The notes: generated by a model from the letters alone, not told the origin. 38,285 nucleotides of DNA from Arenibacter palladensis (GCF_900129275.1 NZ_FQUX01000010.1:72143-110427); one strand, 5' to 3'; shown: positions 27,739 through 37,766, counted from the stretch's first letter. Numbers and translations: made by a program.

Positions 27739-29979
27739 TCAATCCATTGTTTGAGGAGCGCTTATAACCCCTAAATATCGGCCCATCCAATAGGGGAGCA
27801 GCCAAATGTCGCCTGCAGAATACTCTTGTGTGCCATTACTTCCTCCGTCCAGGGTAAACATATTTCCGTTATGTCTTTGCACACGACGCTCATCGGGAGG
27901 TAACACCTCTGCCGTTGTCTGTTCCCTAAAATTAGGTGCTATAAACGTAATATCTTTTCTATGGCTGTTCATGACCTCCCAAGCAACCATATCCATTGGG
28001 TGCTCCCTAAGGTACCAGGCCGCTTCCTCCAAATCGAACTCTTGGGTCCCTGTTAGGGCCGTCATAATATTCCAGGCACCTTCTTTTTCGGGCCTTTCAA
28101 TTTCCCAGTGGTCAATTATAGCTTCCTTGAATTTTGTTTTTAAAGTGTCGTTAAAGGCATATCTATATAAGCCCCAATAGCCTACAAAGTACATTTCATC
28201 ATCGGAATGGTTCCAGGATTCGGATAACATCTTGCTCCAATCATCGGCATCGTCCGGAGCCATGGCAACATCTTTCATGGGCCACATTAGATTGTCCAAA
28301 TACCCGTGGTTATCCATTAGATCAAACGCTTTTTCCTTGTATTTTTCCTTACCAGTAAAATGATATGCCGTTTGCAGCATGCCTATAATATTGGAAGCAT
28401 TTATTTTTCGGTCTCCCACCATTTTTGGTCGGGCATTTACATATTCTGGGTTCCAACGGCCCCATGTAGTGGGTTTGCCATCATAGTCTACCATATACAG
28501 GTCATTTCTTACAATATGGCTCATCAGGGTATCTATAAGGACTATGGCACGATCTTTAAGGTCGTTGTCCATAATTTCCGCCATAGCGCCATAGGCAAAA
28601 ATGTGGCCAATGGCCTCATCGCTACTGGTAGTTGATTTCCAATCCCATTCCGGATCACTGCTATGCTGCCATCGGTCTGGGTCGTGCAATTGATTTATAT
28701 ATCCACTTCGCTCAAAGGATCTGGAAGGAAATCCGGGGACAGGATTAATGCTGAACAACCTTTCCATAGCGTCCATAGATTCCCTACAGTTTTGAAGGAC
28801 ATCTTCGGATTTGGTTACGGCATAGCGAAAAACCTGTCCAGCCAGGTACATAGTAGTCCATAGTCCGTCGTTATCGGAATCCGAGAGTCGGCCCGTATCA
28901 AAATTCCCATTGTCCATATCTACTAGGGTTGCATTGAACCCCAGTCTTATATGTCTGTTCCTTACCTGTTTTTCATAATATTGAGCCTTTTCATAAAGGG
29001 TCATTTCCTCAAAGACTATTTGACCCAGACCGGTATCCGTCAATATAAGGATGGAACCATCGGTACCTTTGGAAATATGTTTCACATTATTGCTGGGCAT
29101 CCAACGTTTTCCATAGTAGTAACTAAATTTACCATCCTCTTTAAGCTTAAAGGCACCTTTGGTAGATCCAAACCAGAGATGTCCGTCAATGAGGTCTACA
29201 TAATTGATTTCCGTCCAGGGCAATTTTATCTTTTTATCCCCAATTTGTTTTCCGGAAGTGGCATCCACTTCAAGATATCCATCCAAGGTGGTCAATATCA
29301 ATGTATTGTCCACAAGGGCAAAGGAGGTAAAATTACTCCCTTCATAGACAGTTTTTAGGTTTGTATCTTTTGGATTGAAGGAGGTAACGGATTTTTCTCC
29401 CAAAATCCAGAAGGAATTGGTTTTTTGGTCGAATTTGATGGAAATGGTTTTATCCTTGGATAGGGCGCCCTGCCAACCAGGGTTATTTTTGGAAACATAT
29501 TGTAGCGATTGTCCATCGCTGATCAAGAAATCGAAATCGGTTCCGGCAGCAAAAATATTCGCTTTTGGAAGGTTGTGTTTTAGGTATAGGCTTCCCGCCC
29601 AGGCGTTGCCGAGTACCGCCTCGTCATCCAAGTATACAAACTGGTCTTGATAGACGGTCATTGCGGAAATATTCTTATCGGTCAGCGGGCGGTAGGTTTT
29701 ATCTTGTAAGAGAACTCCAGGATACAGGAACTGCCCATCGTGGGTACGTAAAATTCCGTCCGACGAGGAAACCTGAATAACCTCATTACGGTCCATATAA
29801 GCTTCGAACAGTAACTGGTCATCCTCCTGTTTGTCATATTTAATGCTGTAATCCTGCAGATAGGGAACATCCTTATAAACGGGCAAGGATGTGGTGGCGG
29901 TTTCCCCTTTCGGAGCTTCTGAACAGGATATGCCTATGACGAGTAAGATGAATAATAAATTTCGAAAGCTTTTTCTCAT
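27739..29979 (-). CDS. Lipoprotein with propeller + unclassified helical enzyme-like domain (paralogue 1)
   Basis: The protein has 746 residues, with the lipobox VIGISC (Cys about 19). The propeller at about 35-320 has diverged Reg_prop-like blades (LWFGSTKGAFKLKEDGKFSYYY). The helical domain begins at about 326 (MTLYEKAQYYEKQVRNRHIR). It shares with the paralogue SDNDGLWTTMYLAGQVFRYA, PGFPSR, TSSDEAIGH (about 450), DYDGKPTTWG and IWLLPYWMGRYLG. It has an extra C-terminal stretch with PNFREQTTAEVLPPDERR before the final helix. First gene of the minus-strand cluster and lipid-anchored, whereas the paralogue has a type I signal, suggesting an anchored/soluble pair on the same substrate. There is no SusC/SusD pair or sulfatase in the window. 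Confidence 0.75.
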   Translation of the reverse strand: MRKSFRNLLFILLVIGISCSEAPKGETATTSLPVYKDVPYLQDYSIKYDKQEDDQLLFEAYMDRNEVIQVSSSDGILRTHDGQFLYPGVLLQDKTYRPLTDKNISAMTVYQDQFVYLDDEAVLGNAWAGSLYLKHNLPKANIFAAGTDFDFLISDGQSLQYVSKNNPGWQGALSKDKTISIKFDQKTNSFWILGEKSVTSFNPKDTNLKTVYEGSNFTSFALVDNTLILTTLDGYLEVDATSGKQIGDKKIKLPWTEINYVDLIDGHLWFGSTKGAFKLKEDGKFSYYYGKRWMPSNNVKHISKGTDGSILILTDTGLGQIVFEEMTLYEKAQYYEKQVRNRHIRLGFNATLVDMDNGNFDTGRLSDSDNDGLWTTMYLAGQVFRYAVTKSEDVLQNCRESMDAMERLFSINPVPGFPSRSFERSGYINQLHDPDRWQHSSDPEWDWKSTTSSDEAIGHIFAYGAMAEIMDNDLKDRAIVLIDTLMSHIVRNDLYMVDYDGKPTTWGRWNPEYVNARPKMVGDRKINASNIIGMLQTAYHFTGKEKYKEKAFDLMDNHGYLDNLMWPMKDVAMAPDDADDWSKMLSESWNHSDDEMYFVGYWGLYRYAFNDTLKTKFKEAIIDHWEIERPEKEGAWNIMTALTGTQEFDLEEAAWYLREHPMDMVAWEVMNSHRKDITFIAPNFREQTTAEVLPPDERRVQRHNGNMFTLDGGSNGTQEYSAGDIWLLPYWMGRYLGVISAPQTMD

Positions 29980-30044
29980 GTCAATATATTTTTGGTTGTA
30001 ATAGATCAGGTGGTCTGTAAGGAAATCATTAATAGGTATATACC

Positions 30045-30084
30045 AAATAAAGGTATTACAGCCCTGTACAAATAAACCTTATTT
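30045..30084. promoter_or_regulatory. Nested dyad, candidate operator upstream of the propeller cluster
   Basis: Outer arms AAATAAAGGT (30045-30054) and ACCTTATTT (30076-30084) are complementary apart from one skipped base. Inner arms TACAG (30057-30061) and CTGTA (30064-30068) pair with a 2-base gap. The dyad lies 66-105 bp upstream of the first gene of the cluster. No regulator gene is adjacent. Confidence 0.35.
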
Positions 30085-30200
30085 GAATGTATTGGACTTC
30101 CTATATTTTACATGATTTGCATCATATATTGACTTTATAATTCATTTCTTCTTTTATTTTCAAATAAAATGTTAGAATAATTGAAATTTTAGAAGTGACC

Positions 30201-30423
30201 GATTATGTGGGTTAGGGTTGATGTAATAATTTGAAAATGGGTTAATGGGTTAATGTGGAAATGTACCAATGGGGTAATGAATCAATTTGATAATGTGGTG
30301 ATTTGATGATTTGAAAATGGTTAATGTAGTGATGGGTTAATTTGAAAATGTACCAATAGGGTAATGAATCAATTTGGAAATTATTTAATTTGAGAATGAG
30401 TTAATTTGGAAATAGGGATTTGG
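30201..30423 (+). repeat. 8-bp-phased degenerate tandem array
   Basis: The core RAT(G/T) recurs every 8 bases: 15 units from 30201 to 30320, a single 7-base unit at 30321-30327, then 12 more units to 30423. Example units are gttaatgt, ggaaatgt, accaatgg and ggtaatga. No heptad block is attached. The unit sequence varies but the spacing does not. A period of 8 excludes protein coding. Confidence 0.85.
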
Positions 30424-30437
30424 TTGGTGCCAATTTC

Positions 30438-30487
30438 GGTGGCTGAGCCTGCCCGTTCCGTTCAGGCGGGCGTAGCCGAAGCCACAA
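30438..30487. repeat. 50-bp dispersed repeat, copy 1
   Basis: Identical over all 50 bases to 35084-35133. Internally it can fold: GTGGCT and AGCCAC at the ends pair, and GC-rich inner segments around GCCTGCCCG and CAGGCGGGC partly pair. Confidence 0.9.
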
Positions 30488-30559
30488 CGACTTGGGACGA
30501 TTAAATTTGTTAGTCTGAGTACTTCTCGATACAATTTTATTACGCTGAGCTGCATAAAA

Positions 30560-30735
30560 TCACCTACCTGCCGGTAGGCAGGCTCGAAGTGACGACTTTC
30601 AACTTTTAAACATTGAACATTAAACATTAAACAGTCAATTGGTATTGTTCACTGTAAGAAGCAGATTGCCGCGCTGCACCTGCCAGACGGCAAGGCAGGC
30701 CTACCTATCGGTAGGTAAACTCGCAATGACGACAG
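30560..30735. repeat. Intergenic hairpin-repeat island
   Basis: It contains the hairpin CCTGCCGGTAGGCAGG (about 30568-30583), heptad-like words (acattga, acattaa) at about 30607-30635, and an element running from AGAAGCAGATTGCC (about 30657) to CTCGCAATGACGAC (about 30719-30732). Words of this element recur at 34107-34220, 34921, 35178 and 35343. The rest of 29980-30802 shows no gene; short open frames here are not coding-like. Confidence 0.6.
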
Positions 30736-30802
30736 TTGACAATGTTGAAGACACAAACTATTGCCCATTGGCTAATGGCTTTTGCCTAAGGACCACTGTG
30801 TA

Positions 30803-32227
30803 CTAACAATCACTAAGGTACACCCCAACGGCGAGTCCGCCTTCCGAGGTTTCCTTGTATTTGGTGCTCATATCCTTGGCGGTTTCCCACATAGTATTTA
30901 CCACCTTGTCCAACGGCACTTTTGCATTGGCCGGGTCGGAGTCCAACGCCAGTTCTGCTGCATTGATGGCTTTTATGGCGCCCATGCAGTTGCGCTCTAT
31001 ACAAGGTATTTGAACCAAACCGCCTATGGGGTCGCAGGTAAGGCCCAAATGGTGCTCCATGGCAATCTCTGCCGCCATGAGTACTTGCTCCGGGCTCCCG
31101 CCCATTAGTTCTGTCAGCGCAGCTGCGGCCATGGCAGAAGATACGCCAATTTCGGCCTGACAACCGCCCATGGCCGCGGAAATGGTAGCTCCCTTTTTAA
31201 AAATACTGCCAATTTCGCCCGCAACTAAGAGGAATTGCTTAATGTGTTCAAAATTGGCCTCATGGTTTTCTATGACCATATAGTACATAAGTACGGCCGG
31301 TATTACCCCCGCACTGCCATTGGTAGGGGCAGTGACTACTCTGCCCAGCGAAGCATTTACCTCATTGACACTAAGGGCGAAGCAGCTTACCCATTTGAGG
31401 ATGGAACGGAATTTAACTTCGGTCTTTCTTATGGTAAGCAACCATTCCTGGGGATTGGAATAGGGGAGGTCCCCTTTTAATTTTAAGTGGGTATCATAGG
31501 CCCTTCGCCGTACATGGAGTCCGCCGGGAAGGGTTCCTTCGGTATGGCAGCCTATGTACATACACTCCAACATGGTGTCCCAAATATGTTGTAGGCCTTG
31601 GTCTATTTCAGCATCGGAGCGCAAGGAACGTTCATTTTCCAATACCAATTGGGAAATGGTTTTGCTTTCCTTTTTACAGGCGACCAATAGGTCCGCTCCC
31701 TTTTCAATGGGGTAGGGGAAGGCCTTAAAAACTTCCATTTTCTTTTTGGAACGTTTAAGTTCTTCCTTCACGACAAAGCCTCCGCCAATGGAATAATAGG
31801 TTTCCTTTATTTGTTTGCCATTGGCCAAGCTGGCCCTAAAGGTCATTCCATTGGCATGAAAGGGCAAAAATTCTTTCTTAAATATAATATCCACTTTGGG
31901 ATCGAAAGGAATTTCTTTGGAATTGTTTAAAAGCAGCTTGTTACTTTCTTGAATCCCTTTAATTATACCGTCTATATTTTCTATGGGGATGGTGACGGGG
32001 TCCGCCCCCGTAAGGCCCAACATAATGGCTAGATCTGTGGCATGGCCCTTTCCGGTGAGCGAGAGGGAACCATATATATCTACTTGGATATGCGTAAGGG
32101 AATCGAATAGCTTTTTTTCCAGTAGTTCGCCAATAAAGCGCTCTGCAGCCCGCCAGGGGCCCAAGGTATGTGAGCTGGAGGGTCCGACGCCAATTTTGAG
32201 CATGTCGAAAACACTAATGCATTCCAT
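30803..32227 (-). CDS. sdaA: L-serine ammonia-lyase, iron-sulfur type, single chain
   Basis: The protein has 474 residues with an N-terminal beta domain (MECISVFDMLKIGVGPSSSHTLGPW at the start is diagnostic) and a C-terminal alpha domain (APTNGSAGVIPAVLMYY, MGGCQAEIGVSSAMAAAAL). Cysteines placed as 4Fe-4S ligands in the family occur in GGCQAE, LGLTCDPIGG and IPCIERNCMGAIKA. It deaminates serine to pyruvate and ammonia in the cytoplasm. The full length fits the single-chain type (about 455-475). It stands alone between two repeat islands. Confidence 0.96.
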   Translation of the reverse strand: MECISVFDMLKIGVGPSSSHTLGPWRAAERFIGELLEKKLFDSLTHIQVDIYGSLSLTGKGHATDLAIMLGLTGADPVTIPIENIDGIIKGIQESNKLLLNNSKEIPFDPKVDIIFKKEFLPFHANGMTFRASLANGKQIKETYYSIGGGFVVKEELKRSKKKMEVFKAFPYPIEKGADLLVACKKESKTISQLVLENERSLRSDAEIDQGLQHIWDTMLECMYIGCHTEGTLPGGLHVRRRAYDTHLKLKGDLPYSNPQEWLLTIRKTEVKFRSILKWVSCFALSVNEVNASLGRVVTAPTNGSAGVIPAVLMYYMVIENHEANFEHIKQFLLVAGEIGSIFKKGATISAAMGGCQAEIGVSSAMAAAALTELMGGSPEQVLMAAEIAMEHHLGLTCDPIGGLVQIPCIERNCMGAIKAINAAELALDSDPANAKVPLDKVVNTMWETAKDMSTKYKETSEGGLAVGVYLSDC

Positions 32228-32323
32228 TTTTCAGCAGGTTATATTTTTAGGGTAAATATAAGATTATCTATTGGGAAATGAAGTGGCGATTATTAGCAAG
32301 TGTTAGGGCATTGTGGACGGAAT

Positions 32324-32379
32324 AGCCAAAAGCCAGAAGGCAAAAGCCAAAAGCGAAGAGTAAAGAAAAAAGAGAAAAG
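32324..32379 (+). repeat. 7-bp-phased purine-rich block (8 heptads)
   Basis: Eight consecutive heptads from agccaaa and agccaga through aggcaaa, agccaaa, agcgaag, agtaaag and aaaaaag to agaaaag. It leads directly into the 8-bp array starting at 32383. Confidence 0.85.
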
Positions 32380-32382
32380 ATG

Positions 32383-32670
32383 GATGGGTTTATGTGGAAA
32401 TGTACCAATGAATCAATGTATTAATAAATCAATGTGGAAATGGGTTAATGAATGAATTTGATAATGTGTTGATTTGATAATTTGTAGAAGGGGTAATGTG
32501 GAAATGTACCAATTGATTAATGTAGCAATGTATTAATAAATCAATGTGGAAATGGGTTAATGTAAAAATGTATCAATGCGGAAATGTACCAATGTGATAA
32601 TGTAGCAATGGGGTAATGAATTAATTTGATAATAAGGTAATTAGATAATTTGAAGATGAATCGATTTGGG
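32383..32670 (+). repeat. 8-bp-phased degenerate tandem array, 36 units
   Basis: Reading from 32383, all 36 successive octamers fit (A/G/T)A(T/A)(G/T)NNNN, most of them AATGTNNN, with no insertion or deletion across 288 bp. Some octamers recur exactly (aatgtgga, aatgtacc, aatgggtt, aataaatc), others occur once. The array fills most of the gap between sdaA and the phosphoesterase gene. About 110 bp follow before the next gene, with heptad-like words but nothing else recognisable. Confidence 0.9.
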
Positions 32671-32781
32671 ATTTGAACTTGAAACAAGAAACCAGAAACC
32701 TTAAAAATAAGGCCTTAGTCCAAATTCCTGTCTATAGATTCTCAATACTCAATTCTGATTACTAATAACCTCATTCTCACT

Positions 32782-33696
32782 TCATTCCTTGATCTTTAGG
32801 CTTCTGGAAGGTTCCCGTCCATACCCTTGTATCAGAATGGAGTCTTTTGTAACACGGACCTTGGCGAAGGCGGAGGTGCTTTGGGTGTCTACCATTCCCT
32901 TAAAGGTTAGGTAGTGTACCCCATGGCGTTCGGCATAATCGCCGTTGTGGTTATGGCCGTTGAAATAGAATTTCACATTGGGGTATTGGTCTATAAGGGC
33001 AAGAAATTGCGGACTGTTCCATAATCTGTGCACCTTATCTTCCCCTAGCACAGGAAAATGACAATAAAATCCGACGTTTTCCTTATTCTTTTGGGCCAAT
33101 ATCAATTCGCTTTCCACCCATTTTAGTTGTTCATGACTTAGGCCTCCGTTCCAGGTTTGTAGGTTGGGCGGATTGGATTTTGACAGCAGGTTGTACAAGG
33201 AATCGGTTTGTGCTATCTTTTTAGCAGAAATGGCGCCCTGATAACTTAGGTCGTTCCCATCTAGGACAATGAATCGCCAATTTTGTTCCGCAAAACTGTA
33301 ATACCGTTGTTTCAGGTTCATTTTCCCGGGCACCAGTGGTTTTAGGGAATCGGCAACACTAAAATCGTGATTGCCCAATACTTGGAATTTTTTGGTTTTT
33401 AAAGTGTTCCAGATCGGTCCAACGGTGTCAAAGCTGCTAAAATCCCGATCAATAAAGTCGCCCAAATGAATGGCATAATCCAAAGGCGAGCTGTTAAGGC
33501 TATCTACTGCATTTTGCAGTTTTACAGGCGAGTTTTTATAAAATCGGGAGGGAGTGGATTCGCAATGGCAATACTGGCAGTCGGCCACAATTCCAATGGC
33601 CAATTCTTGGTTTGGTTCGGTTTTAGGGTCTTTTGTACCACAACCTACGAGGGTTGCCAAAACTAGGATGAATTTAATTTTTTGCAGTTGGGCCAT
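32782..33696 (-). CDS. Metallophosphoesterase lipoprotein, ADP-ribose/CDP-alcohol diphosphatase-like
   Basis: The protein has 304 residues, with the lipobox LATLVGC (Cys about 19). Calcineurin-like motifs: GIVADCQYC at about 35-43 (the D-x-Q form instead of D-x-H is typical of the ADPRM group), HLGDFIDRD, VLGNHDF, FYCHFPV and FNGHNHNGDY. These supply the binuclear metal site. Enzymes of this type hydrolyse ADP-ribose, CDP-choline or related pyrophosphates. The lipid anchor implies an extracytoplasmic, nucleotide-scavenging role, which is inference. Flanked on both sides by repeat islands. Confidence 0.88.
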   Translation of the reverse strand: MAQLQKIKFILVLATLVGCGTKDPKTEPNQELAIGIVADCQYCHCESTPSRFYKNSPVKLQNAVDSLNSSPLDYAIHLGDFIDRDFSSFDTVGPIWNTLKTKKFQVLGNHDFSVADSLKPLVPGKMNLKQRYYSFAEQNWRFIVLDGNDLSYQGAISAKKIAQTDSLYNLLSKSNPPNLQTWNGGLSHEQLKWVESELILAQKNKENVGFYCHFPVLGEDKVHRLWNSPQFLALIDQYPNVKFYFNGHNHNGDYAERHGVHYLTFKGMVDTQSTSAFAKVRVTKDSILIQGYGREPSRSLKIKE

Positions 33697-33780
33697 AGGG
33701 TAGTGGTGTTCTTTTGGATTTGATTCTTGAAATCAAATATAGTTGTTTTTGGATTTAGGAAGATTAAGGGAGGGGTGTGT

Positions 33781-34086
33781 GTCAATTTGAAAATGGGTTG
33801 ATTTGATAATGTACCAATCTGATAATGTAGAAATGGCGGAATAGCCAAAAGCCAGAAGGCAAAAGCCAAAAGAGAAGAGTAGAGAAAAAAGAGAAAAGAT
33901 GGCTGGGTTAATGAGAAAATGTACCAATGTGGTAATGAAGCAATGACGTAATAGCCAAAAGCCAGAAGGCAAAAGCCAAAAGCGAAGAGTAAAGAAAAAA
34001 GAAAAAAGAGAAAAGACAGATGGGTTAATGTGGAAATAGTTTAATTTGAAAATGTACCGATGGTTTAATGTACTAATGGGTTGATA
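33781..34086 (+). repeat. Composite 8-bp / 7-bp array with two heptad blocks
   Basis: Order: octamers 33781-33842; heptad block 33843-33898 (8 x 7); octamers about 33899-33952; heptad block 33953-34015 (9 x 7); octamers 34016-34086. The RAT core keeps exact 8-base spacing within each octamer section, and each switch to heptads occurs at an AATAGCC junction. Both heptad blocks are near copies of the one at 32324. Confidence 0.88.
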
Positions 34087-34106
34087 GGTTAGATTTTCGG
34101 AAGAAT

Positions 34107-34220
34107 TCGTCATTGCGAGGTGACGAAGCAATCTCTACATGGAATGAACAGATTGCCACGCTTCGCCCGCCTGACGGCTGGGCAGGCCTCTCTAGCGGCT
34201 AGGCCAGCTCCAAGTGACGA
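34107..34220. repeat. Imperfect inverted-repeat element (TCGTCATTGCGAGG family)
   Basis: It begins TCGTCATTGCGAGG and ends TCCAAGTGACGA, imperfectly complementary. Inside, AGCAATCT (about 34128) and AGATTGCC (about 34150) form a second dyad. Related words occur at 30657-30732, 34924, 35178-35212 and 35345. No transposase or target-site duplication is evident, so I call it an intergenic repeat rather than a transposon. Confidence 0.65.
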
Positions 34221-34224
34221 CAAT

Positions 34225-34316
34225 AAAGGCTCCTCCCTTGTGACGAAGGGAGGTGGATTCGCCATAAGCGAAGACGGAGAGTTTTGAAAGCCCAGGTCCT
34301 TGGTACAGGATAAAAG
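34225..34316. repeat. CTCCTTCCC hairpin repeat, diverged copy
   Basis: CTCCTCCCTTG pairs with AAGGGAGG, followed by GTGGATTC, a GCGAAG-containing segment and GGTCCTTGGTACAGG. The same order of elements, with different bases in the loops, is seen at about 34608-34700 and again at the right edge. Confidence 0.6.
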
Positions 34317-34331
34317 GTAGGGTAGTGGTTG

Positions 34332-34516
34332 AATGAGAAAATGTACCAATGTGGTAATGAAGCAATGACGTAATAGCCAAAAGCCAGAAGGCAAAAGCCA
34401 AAAGCGAAGAGTAAAGAAAAAAGAGAAAATAGAAAAGATAGATGGGTTAATGTGGAAATGAATTAATTTGAAAATGAGGCAATGTGGAAATTTGAAAATG
34501 AACGAATTGTCTAATG
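34332..34516 (+). repeat. Composite 8-bp / 7-bp array
   Basis: Octamers to 34374, a heptad block at 34375-34437 (9 x 7), then octamers to 34516. The first 93 bp (34332-34424) are identical to 33910-34002, spanning the octamer-heptad junction, so whole composite segments have been copied. Confidence 0.88.
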
Positions 34517-34665
34517 TGGAAAGTAGAATGAAGCATTATAAATGTTCTCTATAAATTATGAGGTCTCTTCCGATAGTTGTCGTGATGCCCTTACAATGAC
34601 GAAATTAAGGGCTCCTTCCCTTGGTTAAGGGAAGGTGGATTCTCCGCCAGCAGCGGAGGAGACGG
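34493..34665 (+). repeat. Long direct repeat flanking dnaK, left copy
   Basis: The 173 bases match 38113-38285 at a constant offset of 3620, with three differences (34532, 34547 and 34570). The match may continue past the window. The copy includes the end of an octamer array and a complete CTCCTTCCCTTGG hairpin element. Confidence 0.95.
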
Positions 34666-34920
34666 AAGGGATTGAAAACGTAGGCCTAGGTATGGGATAG
34701 TGGATAGGTGATAGGAGGAGAAATGCTCAATGAGCTTCTGTCAAAAACCCACCCCCTGCCTGCGGCAGGCAGGCTAACCTCCCGCTAAAAGGCGGACAGG
34801 CTCTCTCAAGAGGGGAATTGTTTAGGTGCTAATATTGTATTTATGAAAGAATTATTCCCCCTCCCAGGGAGGGGGTTAGAGGGAGGACTTTTTACTTTAT
34901 TTGTTGCTAATTGTTAACGG
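34666..34920. repeat. Further hairpin-repeat material, no gene
   Basis: It holds CCTGCCTGCGGCAGGCAGG (about 34757-34775, near-perfect dyad), CGCTAAAAGGCGGACAGG, and CCCCCTCCCAGGGAGGGGG (34858-34876, perfect dyad). No open frame with coding character is seen. Confidence 0.55.
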
Positions 34921-35048
34921 ACAAGAAGCAGATTGCCACGCAGGCTACCCCTTCCGACTTCTCCTACGTAGAAGCCACCTTCCCCTGCCTAGGGGAAGGA
35001 GCATCTAGTTATATAACTTTCAAAAAAAGTCTTTAGTTTAGGTTCTTG
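34921..35048. repeat. Diverged direct repeat, copy 1 of 2
   Basis: It starts AAGAAGCAGATTGCC and ends with a 58-bp segment (34991-35048) that matches 35439-35496 with few differences. Copy 2 is 35343-35496, which has an internal insertion relative to this one. Confidence 0.75.
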
Positions 35049-35083
35049 ATTCTTCCAAGCCTCAATCTCTGTGTCCTTCATAT

Positions 35084-35133
35084 GGTGGCTGAGCCTGCCC
35101 GTTCCGTTCAGGCGGGCGTAGCCGAAGCCACAA
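35084..35133. repeat. 50-bp dispersed repeat, copy 2
   Basis: Identical to 30438-30487. The neighbouring 35134-35340 holds heptad-like words (cactgac, acattaa) and another AGAAGCAGATTGCC to GCAATGACGAC element (about 35185-35217). Confidence 0.9.
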
Positions 35134-35342
35134 GTTCTTGAACATTAAACTGTTCATTGCTAATTGTTGATTGTTCACTGTAAGAAGCAGATTGCCACGC
35201 TTTGTTCGCAATGACGACAATTAACAATGTTGAACAAACAAACTATTGGCTTTTGGCTAATGGCTTTTGGCTGAGGAAAACTGTCCTTTGTTCTTTGTTC
35301 ACCGTTTGAGCCACTGACCACTGACCACTAACTACTGTACAA

Positions 35343-35496
35343 TGTAAGAAGCAGATTGCCACCCAGGCTGCCCCTTCAGTCCCCTCCTGCGTCGAAGCAG
35401 CCTTGTCCTCCCGCAGAAAACGCCGGACATGCCTAACCAGGGGAAGGAGCAGCTAGTTAAATAACTTTCAAAAAAAGTCTTAAGTCTAGGTTCTTG
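35343..35496. repeat. Diverged direct repeat, copy 2 of 2
   Basis: Related to 34921-35048. The last 58 bases are nearly the same, and the middle carries additional GC-rich sequence. Confidence 0.75.
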
Positions 35497-35661
35497 CAAC
35501 TAGATTCTAAGTTCTTCTTCTCACTACCCAATACCCAATCGCCACATTGAACTTTATAACATTGGACTTTCAACTAAAAAAAGCATTAGTGATTGCAATG
35601 GATAGCTCCCAAAAGGGGACCTTGGGAGGGACAATTTTGGGACTGGGAATGGAAAGCACGA

Positions 35662-35687
35662 CCCCTTGGCATATTTTCGCCAAGGGG
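35662..35687. promoter_or_regulatory. Stable hairpin upstream of dnaK
   Basis: CCCCTTGGC (35662-35670) pairs perfectly with GCCAAGGGG (35679-35687) around an 8-base loop. There is no T tract on either strand, so it is not a standard terminator. It lies about 80 bp before the promoter candidate. A short open frame across this region looks non-coding. Confidence 0.4.
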
Positions 35688-35727
35688 GAATGCCCAAAAA
35701 AACAGAATGAACTGCAATTCTTGGTGA

Positions 35728-37746
<2,019 letters not shown>

Positions 37747-37766
37747 GGACTTCCCTTACTATAAAC

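Noticed and set aside
30385..30627. Minus-strand open frame of 80 codons
   Set aside because: Composed of dispersed repeats including the 50-bp repeat; no domain.
32324..32670. CRISPR array
   Set aside because: Repeats are contiguous 7- and 8-mers without unique spacers of constant length, and no cas genes are present.
34107..34220. MITE or insertion-sequence remnant
   Set aside because: Imperfect terminal inversion, no target-site duplication visible and no transposase nearby; kept as an intergenic repeat only.
33733..34401. Several minus-strand open frames rich in Phe, Leu, His and Tyr
   Set aside because: They lie in 7- and 8-bp periodic arrays, whose period is not a multiple of three, so the frame rotates through the repeat; the composition reflects the repeats.
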